Source: an uncultured Eubacterium sp.
Lineage (GTDB): Bacteria; Bacillota; Clostridia; Lachnospirales; Lachnospiraceae
Direction of reading: 5' to 3'
DNA: 23,694 nt
Assembly: GCA_934358495.1 (NCBI GenBank)
Contig: CAKRKO010000038.1
Coordinates: forward strand, 1 to 23,694
Shown here: positions 21,586 to 23,694 of the stretch, in pieces
Position numbering within the stretch: the first letter of the stretch is position 1
How the letters are laid out: each line of letters opens with the position of its first letter
Notes under the pieces: model-generated
Seen by the model: the letters and a program-made list of their open reading frames with translations, nothing else
Told to the model about the DNA's origin: nothing
Databases searched by the model: none
Translations under genes and position numbers: made by a program

Positions 21586-23109
21586 TTACTCACCCTCCTC
21601 AAGATCAATGATCATATCACAATCATCGGCTATGACTGCCCTCTCTGTCTGAGTTCTCTTTGCTGTCTTTCGCTTATAAACAAGACCCATAAGCTGTATA
21701 GCAATCAATGGTGTTAATGCAACAAGTGCTACAACGCCAAATGCATCGGTCATCAGGTTTCCTCCGAGAGCCTCACATACCCCAATACTAAGAGGCAACA
21801 GGAAAGTTGATGTCATTGGACCGCTGGCAACACCACCCGAATCAAATCCAATACCGATAAAGATATCCGGAACAATGCGGGACAATATGAGCGCAATAAA
21901 ATATCCCGGAATCACAAACCAATGAATAGAAACCCCTGTAAGGACACGAAGCATTGCCAGCGCAACGCTGGCAGCTACACCAATTGACATGCAGCGATCC
22001 ATCATTTTTACCGAAATTGCACCATCCGTAACTGTCTCTACCTGATGGTTCAGCACTTGAATTGCCGGTTCTGCTTTTACGATATAATAACCGATCAGCG
22101 CTCCAATAGGAAGCAGGATCCAATTAAAAGACAATCCCGCCAGTTTCTTCCCAAGATAAGCTCCAACCGGTGCAAAACCAACATTTGCACCGCAAAGAAA
22201 CAGAACCAGGCCAATATATGTATATAGAAAACCAATCAAAATGCGTTGGATCTGCCTCTTATGATACCTTCCGGTAAGCATTTGGAATATAAAAAATACT
22301 ACAATAATCGGCAGCAGTGCTACCAGGACTTCACGGGCATATAATGGTAATCCCTGTGCAAATACGCGGGCAACATCCTGTGTTGTGACAACCGTTTCCA
22401 CATCTTCAAGAACATACGCTGCCTGAGTAGGTTTATAGAAACAGCCCAGGATTAAAACAGCCAATATCGGACCTATACTAGAAAGTGCGACCAGTCCGAA
22501 ACTATCATCTGCTGAATTCTTATCACTTCGCACAGAGGCAAGTCCCACGCCAACTGCCATAATGAAAGGTACTGTCATAGGTCCTGTTGTAACACCACCA
22601 GAATCAAAAGCCACCGCTAAAAACTCTTTCGGCACAAAGAATGATGTAAGAATCAGAGCCGTATAACAAATAATCAATAACACAGACAAACTGATTTTAT
22701 ATCGGATACGAACAAGCGCAAGCGCAAGAAACAAACCAACTCCAAGTGCCACGGTTATAATCAGTACCATATTAGGGACAGAGGGAACCTGATTAGCAAG
22801 AATCTGCAGATCCGGCTCAGATATTGTAATGATGACTCCCATAATAAAACCGGTCAGTAAAACAGTAATGAGTTTTTTCAATTTGGAAATCTGTACACCT
22901 ACACCTTCGCCAATCGGTGTCATGGACATCTCTGCACCGAGCTGAAAGAATCCCATTCCAACAATCAGCATCATTGCACCGGTAAGGAACATAACGATAC
23001 TGCCAAGCTCCATAGGAATCAGAAAAATGCTGATCATTAAAACAATACCAGTAATTGGAAGAACTGCTGAAAGTGATTCTCTGATTTTCTCTTTTAATTT
23101 TAAATTCAA
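21586..23109 (-). CDS. Two-repeat DUF1538 membrane transporter
   Basis: A 507-residue integral membrane protein with a dozen or more hydrophobic segments and an internal duplication. FDSGGVTTGPMT (168-179) recurs as FDSGGVASGPMT (422-433), ISEPDLQILANQV (96-108) recurs as KAEPAIQVLNHQV (345-357), and both halves end with DxFGxVAL. This is DUF1538; elsewhere the two halves can be separate proteins, and I recall a paired form (UmpAB) described as a cation/proton antiporter, so ion transport is likely. The start is TTG at 23109, with AAGGAGGG 6 nt upstream and no better ATG. The acidic C-terminal tail (DDCDMIIDLEEGE) may contact the PII-like partner encoded 2 bp downstream. Confidence 0.85.
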   Translation of the reverse strand: MNLKLKEKIRESLSAVLPITGIVLMISIFLIPMELGSIVMFLTGAMMLIVGMGFFQLGAEMSMTPIGEGVGVQISKLKKLITVLLTGFIMGVIITISEPDLQILANQVPSVPNMVLIITVALGVGLFLALALVRIRYKISLSVLLIICYTALILTSFFVPKEFLAVAFDSGGVTTGPMTVPFIMAVGVGLASVRSDKNSADDSFGLVALSSIGPILAVLILGCFYKPTQAAYVLEDVETVVTTQDVARVFAQGLPLYAREVLVALLPIIVVFFIFQMLTGRYHKRQIQRILIGFLYTYIGLVLFLCGANVGFAPVGAYLGKKLAGLSFNWILLPIGALIGYYIVKAEPAIQVLNHQVETVTDGAISVKMMDRCMSIGVAASVALAMLRVLTGVSIHWFVIPGYFIALILSRIVPDIFIGIGFDSGGVASGPMTSTFLLPLSIGVCEALGGNLMTDAFGVVALVALTPLIAIQLMGLVYKRKTAKRTQTERAVIADDCDMIIDLEEGE

Positions 23110-23200
23110 ATTGTGCCCTCCTTCTAAATGTCATAATATGGAATATTTGCTCTCAATTCTCCTTTTTCCATCCGATCTGTGTCACATTCATAAAAAAGTT

Positions 23201-23376
23201 CTAGTTACTCTCGTTGTCACAATCCACCCCCAATACCTTTCTGCCATTATATATATCGGATCTTTAAACCGAACTCCTTTTAATATTCTGCCGTCCTTTT
23301 GTTCTTCCTCATAGATAAACACATCCGACAGGAAACTCTCCCAAAATGTCTTCTTTTCCAGATCTGTAAATTTATC
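23201..23376 (-). pseudogene. C-terminal remnant of a serine recombinase
   Basis: Reading from 23376, the frame gives DKFTDLEKKTFWESFLSDVF, then IYEEEQKDGRILKGVRFKDP, which resembles the C-terminal tail of clostridial transposon/phage serine recombinases (pattern FW-SFI--V-I---Q-DGR-LKSI-FKFPV-YNG). At 23248-23256 the run TATATATAT breaks the frame. Removing one TA unit restores IYYNGRKVLGVDCDNESN, the expected ending, until a TAG at 23201. So the remnant is broken by a dinucleotide slip and then a stop. The catalytic N-terminal domain is absent. Confidence 0.6.
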
Positions 23377-23397
23377 ATCTGCTGCATGATGCTGTAG

Positions 23398-23415
23398 CAA
23401 GGGATTTTTCCCTTG
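23398..23415. repeat. Perfect short hairpin in mobile-element debris
   Basis: CAAGGGA-TTTT-TCCCTTG is a 7-bp perfect stem with a 4-nt loop, between the recombinase remnant and the tandem repeats. Confidence 0.6.
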
Positions 23416-23434
23416 AACCCTTTGTTTATTATAT

Positions 23435-23519
23435 GTGGTGGCTCTTTTTGCCCCTATTTTATCACTTTGGTGGTGCTTTTCGCCCCCAAATAGTGATAGT
23501 GGGGACACTTTCTGCCCCC
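23435..23519. repeat. Three tandem repeats with a 32-bp period
   Basis: Units start at 23435, 23467 and 23499, exactly 32 bp apart. Each is about 20 bp of the pattern G-TGG-G-C-CTTT-T/C-GCCCC. The linkers contain ATCACT/AGTGAT inverted pairs flanking the middle unit. The units are degenerate, and the array lies in mobile-element debris. It could be an iteron- or transposase-binding-like array, or remains of a coding repeat. Confidence 0.6.
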
Positions 23520-23579
23520 ACTCAGGAAATATTGCTAAAATACAGTTTAGATTTACCATACATACAAACTGAAAGTTAT

Positions 23580-23694
23580 CTATTTCTCCTCTTCGTTAAG
23601 ACCTAGTTCATTACATATTACTTGCTATCCCTGATACCTTATTCTTTCAACCAGCGTTTCCTTTTTCAGATTACTGCTTAAAACGCAGGAAAGT
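23580..23694 (-). pseudogene. Decayed coding 3' end at window edge
   Basis: A minus-strand frame entering from the window edge reads LSCVLSSNLKKETLVERIRY and QG, meets TAG at 23625-23627, then reads QVICNELGLNEEEK before TAG at 23580. The second part looks like an ordinary acidic protein tail, so a nonsense-mutated gene end is plausible. I do not recognise the family. It adjoins the repeats and recombinase remnant, consistent with mobile-element decay. Confidence 0.3.

Noticed and set aside
23435..23519. CRISPR array
   Set aside because: Only three degenerate units with 12-bp linkers; no true spacers and no cas genes.

Overview
The window looks like chromosome from an anaerobic gut Firmicute, most likely a Lachnospiraceae (Clostridia) member. 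The reasons are moderately low G+C, strong GGAGG-type ribosome binding sites with some TTG starts, and the gene set: 4-hydroxybutyryl-CoA dehydratase, the DXP-independent PdxST route to PLP, a DUF1538/PII transporter pair and a LacZ-type galactosidase. No rRNA, tRNA or CRISPR array was seen. Most genes lie on the minus strand; only pdxS, pdxT and a nitroreductase gene are on the plus strand.

Layout from left to right. (1) 1-2847: the 5' half of a LacZ-type beta-galactosidase gene cut by the window edge, with its LacI-family regulator just upstream. A sigma70-type promoter carries two nearly identical 14-bp operator-like palindromes. (2) 2848-4968: a SulP anion transporter with a STAS domain and an unusual charged C-terminal tail of about 160 residues. 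(3) 5086-10010: a compact acyl-modification cluster. In transcription order it holds nfu, a FabZ-like dehydratase, an acyl carrier protein, a terminator-like palindrome, an acyl-activating ligase, and a LuxE-LuxC fusion. It resembles the fatty-aldehyde half of a lux operon without luciferase. (4) 10178-13400: 4-hydroxybutyryl-CoA dehydratase (abfD) and a PAS-AAA+-Fis regulator that lacks the sigma54-contacting GAFTGA loop. Both promoters carry paired copies of a TGC-N6-GCA type motif in the same arrangement, which suggests autoregulation plus control of abfD. A small interrupted Cys-rich ORF lies just upstream. (5) 13653-15342: an ECF sigma factor and its membrane anti-sigma partner.

(6) 15538-19990: type I asparaginase, then the vitamin B6 module, with the MocR-type regulator pdxR divergent from pdxST and direct repeats at the pdxS promoter. 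(7) 20097-23109: a nitroreductase-family gene convergent with a two-gene operon of a two-repeat DUF1538 membrane protein and a tandem PII-like protein. (8) 23110-23694: mobile-element debris. It holds a serine-recombinase C-terminal remnant broken by a TA-repeat slippage, three 32-bp-period tandem repeats and another decayed coding end.

Two copies of an 87-bp structured intergenic repeat (84/87 identical, opposite orientation) sit about 15 kb apart, one at the end of luxEC and one after pdxT. The strongest candidates for something undescribed are the LuxE-LuxC/ligase/ACP/FabZ-like cluster, the GAFTGA-less regulator with its operator pairs, and the repeat family.
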